From UBA2336 sp036787955 (GTDB lineage: Bacteria; Bacteroidota; Bacteroidia; Cytophagales; Cyclobacteriaceae): a DNA stretch of 48,613 bases. Location of the stretch: assembly GCA_036787955.1 (NCBI GenBank), contig DAIQOI010000017.1, positions 1 through 48,613 of the forward strand. The letters are read 5' to 3'. The notes beneath the pieces were generated by a model that saw nothing but the letters and a program-made list of their open reading frames with translations, was not told the origin of the DNA and searched no databases. Shown here one piece after another: positions 1 through 8,299 of the stretch (positions are counted from its first letter, which is position 1; each line of letters starts with the position of its first letter). A program made the translations under genes and the position numbers.

Positions 1-24
1 GCGCTCAGGCTTTTGCGTGTTGGG

Positions 25-181
25 TTAGTCCTGTTCAGCGGCACCAGCGGCAGCCTTAAAGTGCGCATTGGCCGTAACGTTTAGGGTTTGTGCAATTAAA
101 TATATAACCACTTTGGCAAAAGTCCAACTTATTCCCCCGAAAATCCTTTCATTGTTTTGAAGGATATATTTTTTATGCAAT
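25..181 (-). other. Sequence downstream of the recombinase remnant, no clear gene
   Basis: A 62-codon open frame covers this stretch and overlaps the recombinase remnant in another frame. It has no recognisable domain, no ribosome binding site that I can see and unremarkable composition. It is most likely the non-coding tail of the same degraded element rather than a gene, and the window edge prevents a firmer statement. Confidence 0.3.
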
Positions 182-367
182 TCATTTGCCCGGTAAGTCC
201 TCTTTCTCGCCACCAGTTACCTGTGTCGGGCCTAATGTCTCTAACGTACTGCGGATTTTGTCCAGCGACAACCGGCTTACGTGGGTGTAGATTTCAATTG
301 TCTTGGCCGACTCATGCCCCAAAGTACCTGTATAAACCGGGCAAAAATCCAGCCATAGCGGCCACAA
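182..367 (-). pseudogene. Remnant of a tyrosine recombinase, C-terminal end
   Basis: The reading frame from about 322 down to 182 encodes a stretch beginning LGHESAKTIEIYTHVS. This matches the end of the catalytic domain of XerC/D-type site-specific recombinases: GH carries the conserved box II histidine and the Tyr of IYTHVS is the usual nucleophile. Upstream in the same frame only about 16 unrelated residues precede it before stop codons, so the core-binding domain and the Arg/Lys/His boxes are missing. The gene is therefore a broken 3' remnant, not an active integrase. It lies just beyond the 3' end of the DUF4139 gene and marks an old insertion boundary. The family call on the fragment is fairly safe; the element it came from cannot be identified. 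Confidence 0.75.
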
Positions 368-471
368 CAGCCACGCCCCAGCTTTGGTATTGCATGCGTA
401 TCAAATTATCCGTTAAGTATAACAGTTGTTCCGGACTTTTCAATATCCGCGTCCAATGCACCGGTCATCTT

Positions 472-2055
472 TCAATGCGCTATCTGCCGCCCTTTCGGAT
501 ATTTTATTTCGTATGCAAAGTTCAGCCTGCGCATCGCATTGGGCTGAAGCGTAATCTCCCAAACCAGTTTACCCGTGTCCGGGCTGTAACGCGCTCCGCC
601 TCCATCGGTAAGCGTAACTTCTATCTGGCTGTTGCGCGACACCGGCACCTGATCTTCCACCATGATGGTGATGGGCTCGTTGCGCGTATTCCGCAGGGAA
701 ATTTCCCAGGCTGCAGTTTCCCTGATGCTGGAACCTATCGCTTTACGCAAGGTAAAATCCTTTTTCTGCTCGCGTTTCACCACCACGCGCGGATCCCGAC
801 CTAAGGAAACAGTGAGCGTATCGTTTACCTCTTCCGGGTGGATGGATGTTTTACCCACATAGGTTCCCTCAAAAAACACCTGTGCTTCTCCGGGCAGCAG
901 ATTATATTGATTCCATCCGGTAATGCGCGCCAACAGAAAAGCATCGTTATCCATTTTGGGAACTGTGGCATAGCGATAGGCTGCCGGCACTTCATATTTC
1001 TGAATATCGACCGTAACCGGCTGCGAGGCAGATGTTACCGTGTAGGGCAAACCAATCTCAAACTCGGTGTTGATTGCGGTCTGAACCACCTGTGTGTAAT
1101 CGGAAAGAGCCGGTTGTTCGCTTGGCGGTATCTCCATAGCCTGGCTCGCATCTTCCCTCCCCGCTTTGTACAGGGTTGGTGCTGGGCTGCGCACCTGCTG
1201 ATACAGAAAATCCACATACCATATTGCCAGTTCAGGCTTCATTCCGCCCAACGCAGGATTGGCTGTTGACAACTTCAGTCTTACCTGATTCCAGTCTTCA
1301 CCGGTACGCTGGTACACATTGGCCTTGTACTGCAATTGAACCGGACTTTTTGTGTCAACAGCCCGGATATCATATACAGGATACCACCCGGCCTGATCGA
1401 CCACATACGATAATTCCAGTTCGGCCTGCATGGCTGCTTCGGCCAAAAGGCTGATGACTACTTCGCTGGTATTGCGCCTGTACAGATCGTTTTGCTCTTT
1501 AAACTGACGGTTCAGTTTATCTATGCGGTCTTTCAGCGTGCTGATCTTCTCGTCCAGCCGCAGGCGGGCCATACCAATATCGGTTAGTCGGGCGCGGAAA
1601 TAATCGGCCATACCTTTGAGTTCATTGACTGAAAGATTCTGATTCGATCCGCCAATGCGCTGGTTGGCGAGCAACAACTGCTCTTCCTTGTGAAGTACTT
1701 CTTTGTGCTGTTGTTCCAATAATAACTGACGGTTGTAGAAAGCAATTGAGTCTTTCATTTTTTTCAGGCTTGCAGGCAGGGAAAATTCATTCAGGAAGCT
1801 GTGGCGATGCGAAACTCCAAGCAACATTATCCGGCTTTGTGCACGAACCTGAACGCTTTGTGGATCCAACCCTGCCGGCAATCCTTGTACAACAACCGTA
1901 TTTTTTCCCGGCTCAACCCGCACCTTCACCTGGCGGTAAATTTGCGCACGGTTCAGAAATACCGTAACGCGATCAATAGATGACTCGGCCGTTTTTTCTG
2001 TTTGTGCCGAAACCATCTGGCACACCATGACCAGCAAAACAAGAATTTTATTCAT
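472..2055 (-). CDS. DUF4139 (mucoidy inhibitor MuiA-like) exported protein
   Basis: A protein of about 527 residues with an N-terminal signal peptide (MNKILVLLVMVCQMVSAQ). The N-terminal part (about residues 25-125, with a VTVFLNRAQIYR stretch) resembles DUF4140. A charged heptad-rich coiled coil follows (about 95-190), and the C-terminal half has the beta-rich DUF4139 pattern with 'LSYVVDQAGWYPVYDIRA' and a closing 'VWEITLQPNAMRRLNFAYEIKYP'. Family members are exported or envelope proteins of unknown biochemical role; the 'mucoidy inhibitor' name comes from one old phenotype. An in-frame ATG two codons upstream (2061) is possible, but the internal MNK gives the cleaner signal peptide. It diverges from the dehydrogenase gene, with about 140 bp between them. 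Confidence 0.85.
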   Translation of the reverse strand: MNKILVLLVMVCQMVSAQTEKTAESSIDRVTVFLNRAQIYRQVKVRVEPGKNTVVVQGLPAGLDPQSVQVRAQSRIMLLGVSHRHSFLNEFSLPASLKKMKDSIAFYNRQLLLEQQHKEVLHKEEQLLLANQRIGGSNQNLSVNELKGMADYFRARLTDIGMARLRLDEKISTLKDRIDKLNRQFKEQNDLYRRNTSEVVISLLAEAAMQAELELSYVVDQAGWYPVYDIRAVDTKSPVQLQYKANVYQRTGEDWNQVRLKLSTANPALGGMKPELAIWYVDFLYQQVRSPAPTLYKAGREDASQAMEIPPSEQPALSDYTQVVQTAINTEFEIGLPYTVTSASQPVTVDIQKYEVPAAYRYATVPKMDNDAFLLARITGWNQYNLLPGEAQVFFEGTYVGKTSIHPEEVNDTLTVSLGRDPRVVVKREQKKDFTLRKAIGSSIRETAAWEISLRNTRNEPITIMVEDQVPVSRNSQIEVTLTDGGGARYSPDTGKLVWEITLQPNAMRRLNFAYEIKYPKGRQIAH

Positions 2056-2180
2056 AAACATGTGGTTTTTTCTTCACGATGCAGAAAAGAGAGAATTTCC
2101 ACAAGGTAAGGCGCATTTTTTCTTCCGGGAAAAAATATTGCAGAGCAGGGCAGTTGGCCCTTTACAATGCCTGCTTTCTC

Positions 2181-2188
2181 TATCTTTG
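2181..2188 (+). promoter_or_regulatory. Candidate -7 box (TATCTTTG) before the dehydrogenase gene
   Basis: TATCTTTG lies 6 bp before the ATG at 2195 and fits the Bacteroidota TAnnTTTG consensus, implying a near-leaderless transcript. No good TTTG box sits 19-21 bp upstream, so the call rests on the -7 element only. Confidence 0.45.
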
Positions 2189-2194
2189 CCGCCT

Positions 2195-3280
2195 ATGAAC
2201 CAGCTTGTATTTGGTGTTGATAAGCTCAGGGCGTTTGCTATATCGGTATTTGAACGAATGGGCTGTAAAGCCGAAGATGCCCGGCTTGCAGCTACCGTAT
2301 TGGTAGAAGCTGATGTACGCGGCATTGATTCGCACGGCCTGGCCCGCCTGTCCGGATATGTGAGGCTGTGGGAAGCTAAACGCATCAACGCAACACCTGC
2401 TATTTCCATCATTCATGAAACTCCGTCAACCGCTGTGGTGGATGGCGATAGCGGCCTGGGCCTTGTAGTAGCACCCTACGCCATGAATTTGGCCATAAGA
2501 AAGGCACAACAATATGGCACGGGGTGGGTGGCTGTGCGCAATTCCAATCATTTTGGTATTGCAGGCTACCATGCCATGCTGGCCTTGGAGCACGACATGA
2601 TTGGCTGGGCCATGACCAATGCCAGTCCGTTGGTAGCACCTACTTTTTCTGTTGAACGACTGTTGGGTACCAATCCCCTATCGGTTGCCATTCCTGCCGG
2701 AGAGGAGCAGCCTTTTGTACTCGATATGGCTACCACCACTGCCGCAAACGGGAAGTTAGAAATACTGCAGCGCTCGGGTAAGCAGGCCCCCCAGGGGTGG
2801 ATACAAACCAAAGACGGTAAACCCTCTACCAATCCATTTGAATTAAAGGAAGGTGGCGCACTGCTGCCTTTGGGAAGCGATTACGAACACGGCAGCCACA
2901 AAGGGTACGGACTGGGTGCACTGGTCGACATTCTTTCGGCTGTACTGTCGGGTGCCAACTACGGGCCTTGGGTACCGCCGTTCGTGGCATTCCTTCAGCC
3001 GCCTTCCGATCCGGTAGGAAAAGGCATCGGTCATTTTGTGGGCGCCATGCGCATCGATGCCTTCCGGCCAGCCGGTGAATTCAAGCAGCACATGGACAAC
3101 TGGTTAAGACGATTCAGAAACGCCACACCGGCAAAAGGGCATCAACGTGTGTTGGTAGCGGGCGACCTGGAACGAGAAACCGCAAAACACCGGTTGGAAA
3201 AAGGCATTCCGCTAAATGACGTTGTGCTGGCCGACCTCAACCAGTTGGCAGCCCGGCTTAACGTCCCGGCCATCCGGTAA
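2195..3280 (+). CDS. Malate/L-lactate dehydrogenase-type (Ldh family) oxidoreductase
   Basis: A protein of 361 residues of the NAD(P)-dependent malate/L-sulfolactate/L-lactate dehydrogenase family (YlbC/MdhII-type), which has its own non-Rossmann fold. Family landmarks are the DSHG motif near residue 47, which carries the catalytic histidine in relatives, the 'VRNSNHFG' motif, 'TNPLSVAIP', and 'GSHKGYGLG' near 230-240. The open frame extends upstream to 2027. ATG 2195 is chosen because MNQLVFGVDKLRAF matches the family's usual start and a promoter-like TATCTTTG directly precedes it; the extra residues look like non-coding leader. The substrate cannot be told from sequence. Its 3' end overlaps that of the convergent barrel gene by 23 bp. 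Confidence 0.88.
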   Translation: MNQLVFGVDKLRAFAISVFERMGCKAEDARLAATVLVEADVRGIDSHGLARLSGYVRLWEAKRINATPAISIIHETPSTAVVDGDSGLGLVVAPYAMNLAIRKAQQYGTGWVAVRNSNHFGIAGYHAMLALEHDMIGWAMTNASPLVAPTFSVERLLGTNPLSVAIPAGEEQPFVLDMATTTAANGKLEILQRSGKQAPQGWIQTKDGKPSTNPFELKEGGALLPLGSDYEHGSHKGYGLGALVDILSAVLSGANYGPWVPPFVAFLQPPSDPVGKGIGHFVGAMRIDAFRPAGEFKQHMDNWLRRFRNATPAKGHQRVLVAGDLERETAKHRLEKGIPLNDVVLADLNQLAARLNVPAIR

Positions 3281-3815
3281 AGAAAAAACGGATGGACAAG
3301 GGTGAGGCAAACGGACTGGCATTGGTGTACAAAAAATCGTAGGATACCAGCATGTTGAAGTAGCTGTTTCTTCCGGCCGGGCTCGTGTATCCGATACCGC
3401 CAAACAACCGTTCATAACTTCCTGACGATTCGATACCTACCCTTTCGCGGATTTTTATAGTTACCAGATTGTACTCAAACTGCACAAAGAAATTAGCAAT
3501 GTTGTGACGGATAAAAGGAAATACATTGTACACATAATGCTTGATGCCGGCATCCTGGTAGGTGGTGTAGTTGTATTCCAGCCCTGCGCCAGCCGACAAA
3601 TGGCGGGTAAGCATATAACCCGTCTGGCCTGACGCACCAATGGAAAAAAACCTTCCAGCAAAGGCATCATACCCGAAGTTCAGACCGCTTAAACCAAAAC
3701 CCAGGTAGGCACGGTCTTTGGGCGACCAACCCGATGACGAATCTATTTCGCGTTGGGCCAGAAGCACCAGCGGTATAAAGAATAGTGCCGTACAAATGAC
3801 TTTCTTCAGGTTCAT
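3258..3815 (-). CDS. Small outer-membrane barrel-like protein
   Basis: A protein of 185 residues with a signal peptide (cut near LVLLAQ). The rest alternates short beta-strand-like segments rich in Gly, Tyr, Phe and Asn, for example 'LGFGLSGLNFGYDAF' and 'LSAGAGLEYNYTTY', and ends in aromatic residues 'IRFFFTGWPGR'. This pattern fits an 8- to 10-strand outer-membrane barrel; I do not recognise a specific family. Its ATG overlaps the TGA of the DivIC-like gene (ATGA), so the two are translationally coupled. Its 3' end overlaps the convergent dehydrogenase gene. The name is based on composition and architecture only. Confidence 0.7.
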   Translation of the reverse strand: MNLKKVICTALFFIPLVLLAQREIDSSSGWSPKDRAYLGFGLSGLNFGYDAFAGRFFSIGASGQTGYMLTRHLSAGAGLEYNYTTYQDAGIKHYVYNVFPFIRHNIANFFVQFEYNLVTIKIRERVGIESSGSYERLFGGIGYTSPAGRNSYFNMLVSYDFLYTNASPFASPLSIRFFFTGWPGR

Positions 3816-4105
3816 TCTTCTTCCACTATTACAAATACATCTTCTTTTTCCTTTTTCATAAGGTAACGTTCGCGGGCAAACTTTTCGAGCGATTCATGGT
3901 CGCCAAACAATTCCTCACGGTCTTTCTCCACCTCCCTGATTTTTTCCTGATAATATACCTTTTCGCGTTCCAGTGCACGCAGTCGCGCAGACAACCGGAA
4001 ACGGCTGATTAAATCATTGGGATCAAGAAAGAGCATCCAGATGAGGAAAGCCAGGCCAGTTACCACATAAAAATTCCGGAACAACCGGGGTATGCGCTTC
4101 ATCAT
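3812..4105 (-). CDS. DivIC/FtsB-like septum formation initiator
   Basis: A protein of 97 residues with the layout of the septum-formation initiator family (DivIC/FtsB). It has a short basic N-terminus, one membrane segment (about 14-27, VVTGLAFLIWMLFLDP), a heptad-rich coiled coil (about 40-72) and the C-terminal 'EKFARERYLMKKEKEDVF' block typical of the family. Members sit in the inner membrane and bridge FtsL and FtsQ/DivIB at the division site. It lies 101 bp downstream of eno on the same strand and overlaps the following barrel gene by 4 bp. The eno-divIC order is common in bacteria, which supports the call. Confidence 0.88.
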   Translation of the reverse strand: MMKRIPRLFRNFYVVTGLAFLIWMLFLDPNDLISRFRLSARLRALEREKVYYQEKIREVEKDREELFGDHESLEKFARERYLMKKEKEDVFVIVEEE

Positions 4106-4170
4106 AAGTTGAAAAAATATTACACAAGGTAAGAAAAAATCATGAAGCCTGAATAAATCGTGGCTTAAAT

Positions 4171-4201
4171 GGATCCGCGGACTTGCAGCCCGCGGGTATC
4201 C
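4171..4201 (-). terminator. Possible imperfect hairpin after eno
   Basis: GGAT-CCGCGG and CCGCGG-GT-ATCC pair around a 9-nt loop directly downstream of eno. In the sense direction it is followed only by ATTTAAGCC, not a clear U-run, so termination is doubtful. Confidence 0.3.
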
Positions 4202-4206
4202 GGGCC

Positions 4207-5484
4207 TTAAAAATTTCTACCGGGAAAGCGTGCAGATTCGCCCAGTTCTTCCTCGATGCGGATAAGCTGGTTATACTTGGCCATGCGGTCCGATCGCGAA
4301 GCCGAGCCGGTTTTTATCTGCCCCGTATTGAGCGCCACGGCCAGGTCGGCAATGGTGCTGTCTTCGGTCTCCCCCGAACGATGCGACATCACGCTGCGGT
4401 AGGCATTGCGCCTGGCCAGGTTCACTGCATCGATGGTTTCGCTGAGTGTACCTATCTGATTCACCTTAATGAGAATAGCATTGGCGATGCCTTCGTCTAT
4501 ACCTTTTTGCAACCGTTTTACATTGGTTACAAATAAATCATCGCCCACCAGCTGTACTTGGTCTCCAATTTTTTCAGTAAGTGCTTTCCACCCGGCCCAG
4601 TCGTCTTCGGCCATACCATCTTCCAGCGAAAGGATGGGATATTTTTTTGCCCAGTTGGCCCAGTACTCCACCATTTCGGCAGATTTCAGCTTGCGGCCAG
4701 ACGACTTTTTGAAATGATACACCTTGGCTTTCGCATCGTAAAATTCCGATGCTGCTGGATCGAGCGCAATGAAAATATCTTCTCCTGGTTTGTAACCGGC
4801 TTTTTCAATGGCTTTCAGCACCACTTCAATGGCCTCTTCATTCGACTTTAGGTTAGGCGCAAAGCCCCCTTCATCACCCACATTGGTCGAAAGCCCTTTT
4901 TCGTGCAAAACTTTTTTCAACGTATGAAACACCTCTGTGCCCATGCGCAGTGCTTCCGAAAAAGATGCAGCACCTGCCGGCATTACCATAAACTCCTGAA
5001 AGTCGATGGCATTATCGGCATGGCTTCCGCCATTTAAAATGTTCATCAATGGAACAGGCAGGGTGTTAGCACTCACGCCTCCGACATAACGGTACAAGGG
5101 CATTCCGCATTCCATCGCTGCAGCCTTGGCTATGGCCAGCGAAGTACCCAGAATGGCATTGGCCCCGAGCTTGCCTTTGTTGGATGTGCCATCCAGCTCA
5201 ATCATGATGGTATCGAGCAGATTTTGCTCAAAGACAGAATAGCCTACTACTTCGGGTGCGATTTTGTTGTTGACATTGTCAACCGCTTTGAGCACGCCCT
5301 TTCCCAGGTACTTCTTCTTGTCTCCATCGCGCAGCTCAACTGCTTCGTGTGTTCCGGTAGATGCCCCTGACGGCACCGCAGCACGGCCCCAGGCTCCGCT
5401 TTCGGTAAACACTTCTACCTCAACCGTAGGATTGCCACGACTGTCCAGTATCTGCCGGGCGTGTACGCTTTCTATCAGACTCAT
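4207..5484 (-). CDS. eno: Enolase
   Basis: A protein of 425 residues, the usual bacterial length. It converts 2-phosphoglycerate to phosphoenolpyruvate in glycolysis. Visible landmarks are 'SVHARQILDSRGNPTVEVEV' at the N-terminus, 'SGASTGTHEAVELRDGD', the acid/base region 'VGDEGGFAPNL', the metal-binding 'SLEDGMAEDDW' and 'LVGDDLFVTN', and the family signature 'LIKVNQIGTLSE' followed by 'SHRSGETEDSTIADLAV'. No catalytic residue appears to be missing. It follows carA by 36 bp on the same strand, so the two probably share a transcript, as in many Bacteroidota. Confidence 0.98.
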   Translation of the reverse strand: MSLIESVHARQILDSRGNPTVEVEVFTESGAWGRAAVPSGASTGTHEAVELRDGDKKKYLGKGVLKAVDNVNNKIAPEVVGYSVFEQNLLDTIMIELDGTSNKGKLGANAILGTSLAIAKAAAMECGMPLYRYVGGVSANTLPVPLMNILNGGSHADNAIDFQEFMVMPAGAASFSEALRMGTEVFHTLKKVLHEKGLSTNVGDEGGFAPNLKSNEEAIEVVLKAIEKAGYKPGEDIFIALDPAASEFYDAKAKVYHFKKSSGRKLKSAEMVEYWANWAKKYPILSLEDGMAEDDWAGWKALTEKIGDQVQLVGDDLFVTNVKRLQKGIDEGIANAILIKVNQIGTLSETIDAVNLARRNAYRSVMSHRSGETEDSTIADLAVALNTGQIKTGSASRSDRMAKYNQLIRIEEELGESARFPGRNF

Positions 5485-5520
5485 GATTGATGGTTTATGA
5501 ATTTAAATGATAAATACTGT

Positions 5521-6627
5521 TTAAGCCACCGGCTGCACCACACCTTCACGCACCATGTTTACAAATTCATCGAACAGATAACGCGAGTCGTGCGGACCGG
5601 GCGATGCTTCCGGATGGTACTGAACGGAAAAAGCTTTCTTGCTTTTTAACCGGATTCCCATGATGGTATGGTCGTTCAGGTGAATATGGGTTACTTCCAC
5701 ATCGGGGTTGTTGTTTACATCTGCCTCGCTTACTGCAAAGCCATGATTCTGTGAGGTCATTTCGCCCAAACCGGTTAACAGGTTCTTTACCGGATGATTG
5801 AGCCCCCGATGCCCATGGTGCATTTTATAGGTAGATATTCCACAGGCCAGTGCCAGCAACTGATGCCCCAGGCAAATGCCGAAGAGCGGTTTATCGGCTG
5901 CAAGAATTTCCTTTACGGTTTTTATGGCATAATCCATTGCCGCAGGATCGCCAGGGCCGTTGGAAATGAAATAGCCATGTGGTTTCCATTTTTCCATCTC
6001 AGCAAAAGAGGTACGGGCCGGAAACACTTTAACATAGCAACCCACTCGGGCCAGGTTGGCCAGGATGCTCTTTTTAATGCCTAAATCAAGTGCTGCAATA
6101 CGAAGCTCGCTATCCGGGTTGCCAACAAAATAGGGCTCGCTGGTGGTAACCTTTGAGGCCAGTTCCAATCCTTCCATCGATGGTACCTTTTTTATCTCCT
6201 CGCGCATTTGTTCGGGTGTAAGTTCGGACGAGATGAGTGCATTCATCGCACCTTTGTTGCGGATGTGGCGTACCAGCATGCGTGTGTCCACATCGCTTAT
6301 GCCCGTTATCTTGTGTTTTTCAAGGTATTGCTGCAGGCTTTCGGAAGCGGTAAGCCGGCTAAAATCGCGCGAGAACTCGTTCACTACTATGCCGCTGATG
6401 GTCGGCCCTTTGGATTCCTGTTCGTTATCCAGCGTGCCGTAGTTACCGATGTGCGCGGCCGTGGTAACTACAATTTGCCCGAAATAGGATGGATCGGTGT
6501 AGATTTCCTGATAGCCGGTCATGCCGGTATTGAAACAAATCTCACCGCCCGTGGTGCCGGTGGCGCCTACCAGCGTGCCTTCTACCAACAGGCCATCCTG
6601 TAAGAGTAAATATGCTTTTTGGGTCAC
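5521..6627 (-). CDS. carA: Carbamoyl-phosphate synthase small (glutaminase) subunit
   Basis: A protein of 368 residues. It hydrolyses glutamine and passes ammonia to the large subunit CarB for carbamoyl phosphate synthesis (arginine and pyrimidines). The N-terminal CPSase domain (1-130, with the TGMTGYQEI and TDPSYFGQI blocks) is followed by a class I glutamine amidotransferase domain. The triad is visible: nucleophile Cys252 in GICLGHQ, and His338 and Glu340 in SVQYHPEASPG. carB is not in the window. A terminator separates it from rplQ, so it should start its own transcript, probably with eno. The rplQ-carA-eno order is known in Bacteroidota. Confidence 0.97.
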   Translation of the reverse strand: MTQKAYLLLQDGLLVEGTLVGATGTTGGEICFNTGMTGYQEIYTDPSYFGQIVVTTAAHIGNYGTLDNEQESKGPTISGIVVNEFSRDFSRLTASESLQQYLEKHKITGISDVDTRMLVRHIRNKGAMNALISSELTPEQMREEIKKVPSMEGLELASKVTTSEPYFVGNPDSELRIAALDLGIKKSILANLARVGCYVKVFPARTSFAEMEKWKPHGYFISNGPGDPAAMDYAIKTVKEILAADKPLFGICLGHQLLALACGISTYKMHHGHRGLNHPVKNLLTGLGEMTSQNHGFAVSEADVNNNPDVEVTHIHLNDHTIMGIRLKSKKAFSVQYHPEASPGPHDSRYLFDEFVNMVREGVVQPVA

Positions 6628-6643
6628 GGTGTCAATGATTGAA

Positions 6644-6651
6644 CAAAAATA
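6644..6651 (-). promoter_or_regulatory. Candidate -7 box for carA-eno
   Basis: On the minus strand TATTTTTG (TAnnTTTG type) lies 16 bp before the carA ATG, just after the rplQ terminator. No convincing TTTG box is seen 19 bp upstream, so this is a tentative promoter. Confidence 0.4.
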
Positions 6652-6706
6652 AAACTACGGTTCATTCGATAGCGCTTTTAGCTTAGGATTTTATAAGTAC
6701 AAACAA

Positions 6707-6737
6707 AAAAGGGATTGACGCCAGGCCAATCCCTTTT
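6707..6737 (-). terminator. Intrinsic terminator after rplQ
   Basis: An 11-bp perfect stem (AAAAGGGATTG / CAATCCCTTTT) around a 9-nt loop is followed in the sense direction by TTTTTTG. It sits 20 bp beyond the rplQ stop codon and ends the ribosomal transcript before carA. Confidence 0.85.
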
Positions 6738-6756
6738 CTTACGAAATCGAATGCAT

Positions 6757-7281
6757 TTATGCATCACCGGTTTTTTCCTGAGGTTTTGTTTCTTCTGCCG
6801 GTTTGGTCTCACCGGTAGCTGTTGCTTGCTGTGCCTCAGCTGTTGTTTCGGTTTTTTTTGCTTTGCTGCGGCCTCTGCGCGTTTTTGCTTTTTTGGCGGG
6901 TGCTTCCTTGCCGTAGATTTCGTTGAAATCCACCAGTTCAATCAGGCACATCTCTGCGCTGTCGCCCGGGCGCACTTCACCAAGTTTGATGATGCGGGTG
7001 TAGCCCCCGGGCCTGTCGGCTACGCGCGATGCCACAGTGCCAAAGAGTTCTTTTACAGACTCTTTATTCTGCAGGTAGGAAAAGACCATCCTGCGCGAAT
7101 GCATGGTATCGGTTTTGGCGCGGGTAATGAGGGGCTCCACATACTTGCGAAGCGCCTTGGCCTTGGCTACTGTGGTGGTGATGCGCTTATGCAATATGAG
7201 CGAAGTGGCCATGTTCGATAGCATCGCCTCGCGATGACCGGCCTTGCGGCCCAGGTGGTTGATTTTCTTTCCGTGTCTCAT
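6757..7281 (-). CDS. rplQ: Ribosomal protein bL17 with long C-terminal tail
   Basis: A protein of 174 residues. The first 115 or so are the bL17 core (MRHGKKINHLGRKAGHR start, 'RRMVFSYLQNKESVKELF', 'RPGGYTRIIKLG'). bL17 binds 23S rRNA near the exit tunnel. The remaining 55 residues or so are a Lys/Ala/Thr/Glu-rich, low-complexity tail beyond the usual length of about 120 residues, as often seen in Bacteroidota bL17 proteins. It is the last gene of the ribosomal block, 6 bp after rpoA. Confidence 0.97.
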   Translation of the reverse strand: MRHGKKINHLGRKAGHREAMLSNMATSLILHKRITTTVAKAKALRKYVEPLITRAKTDTMHSRRMVFSYLQNKESVKELFGTVASRVADRPGGYTRIIKLGEVRPGDSAEMCLIELVDFNEIYGKEAPAKKAKTRRGRSKAKKTETTAEAQQATATGETKPAEETKPQEKTGDA

Positions 7282-7287
7282 GACGTC

Positions 7288-8277
7288 TTACTCTTCATCC
7301 AGTTTGTATTTTGACAGGTCCATGCCGAAGGTCAGACCTTTCTCAGCTACCAGTTGCTCGAGTTCGGCCAGCGACTTCTTACCGAAGTTGCGGAACTTCA
7401 TCATATCGGAGATTTCGAGCTGAACCAAATCGCCCAGTGTTTTCACATCGGCCGCTTTCAGGCAGTTGTAGGCACGCACCGACAAGTCGAGGTCGTGCAA
7501 CGGGGTTTTGAGCAGCTTGCGCATGTGCAGCATTTCTTCATCCACCTGCTCTACTTCGGCCTCCTTCACGGTTTCTATTTCCATTGACTTGTCTGAGAAG
7601 AGTGCAAAGTGTTTGATGAGGATGTGTGCGGCACCTTCGAGTGCCTTTTCCGGATGGATGGAACCATCGGTCTGGATTTCGATAACCAGTTTTTCGTAGT
7701 CGGTTTTCTGCTCCACCCGCGTGTTTTCCACGCTGTATTTCACATTTTTAATAGGTGTGAAGATGGCATCGATAGGAATGTAGCCAAACACCTGCTCATT
7801 CGGCTTATTTTCTTCGGCAGGGAGGTAGCCGCGTCCTTTTTCAATGGTCAGCTCTATTTCAAAGTGAGCGGTTTCATCGAGGTTGCAGATGACCAGCTCA
7901 GGGTTGAGCACTTCAAAAGCTGAAGTGAAGCGCGAGATGTCGCCAGCTTTGAATTGCGTTTGTTTCTTAATGTTAACGGTTACCTTTCCGTCAAAGCTTT
8001 CGCCCACTTTTTTCAGGCGAACCTGTTTGAGGTTCAGAATGATTTCGGCCACATCTTCCACTACACCTTCAATGGTTGAGAATTCATGAAGGATTCCGGG
8101 AATTTTAATGCCGGTGATGGCGTAACCCTCGAGCGATGACAGCAGGATTCTGCGCAGCGCATTGCCGATGGTTACTCCGTAGCCTTTTTCCAGTGGCTTA
8201 AAGGTGAAAATGCCGTGAAAGTCATCGGCTTTCTCCATCACCACTTTTTCGGGCATTTGAAATGCTAATATTGACAT
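7288..8277 (-). CDS. rpoA: RNA polymerase alpha subunit
   Basis: A protein of 329 residues. The N-terminal dimerisation domain shows 'FKPLEKGYGVTIGNALRRILLSS' and 'GIPGILHEFSTIEGVVEDV'. The C-terminal DNA- and activator-binding domain shows 'LDLSVRAYNCLKAADVKTLGDL' and 'NFGKKSLAELEQLV'. It lies between rpsD and rplQ in the normal alpha-operon order. The length and both domains are typical. Confidence 0.98.
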   Translation of the reverse strand: MSILAFQMPEKVVMEKADDFHGIFTFKPLEKGYGVTIGNALRRILLSSLEGYAITGIKIPGILHEFSTIEGVVEDVAEIILNLKQVRLKKVGESFDGKVTVNIKKQTQFKAGDISRFTSAFEVLNPELVICNLDETAHFEIELTIEKGRGYLPAEENKPNEQVFGYIPIDAIFTPIKNVKYSVENTRVEQKTDYEKLVIEIQTDGSIHPEKALEGAAHILIKHFALFSDKSMEIETVKEAEVEQVDEEMLHMRKLLKTPLHDLDLSVRAYNCLKAADVKTLGDLVQLEISDMMKFRNFGKKSLAELEQLVAEKGLTFGMDLSKYKLDEE

Positions 8278-8299
8278 AAGCTCTTACAGATTAATCAGG

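Noticed and set aside
1..60. GTTGGGTTAG near the left edge and GCCCAACGC near 39967 as integron attC-like cores
   Set aside because: The 7-bp cores are common by chance, the paired inner boxes with correct spacing were not found, and no integron integrase is present.
2114..2135. ATTTTTTC/GAAAAAAT hairpin in the divergent region before the dehydrogenase gene
   Set aside because: A weak A/T stem lying between divergent promoters with no transcript to terminate; probably chance.
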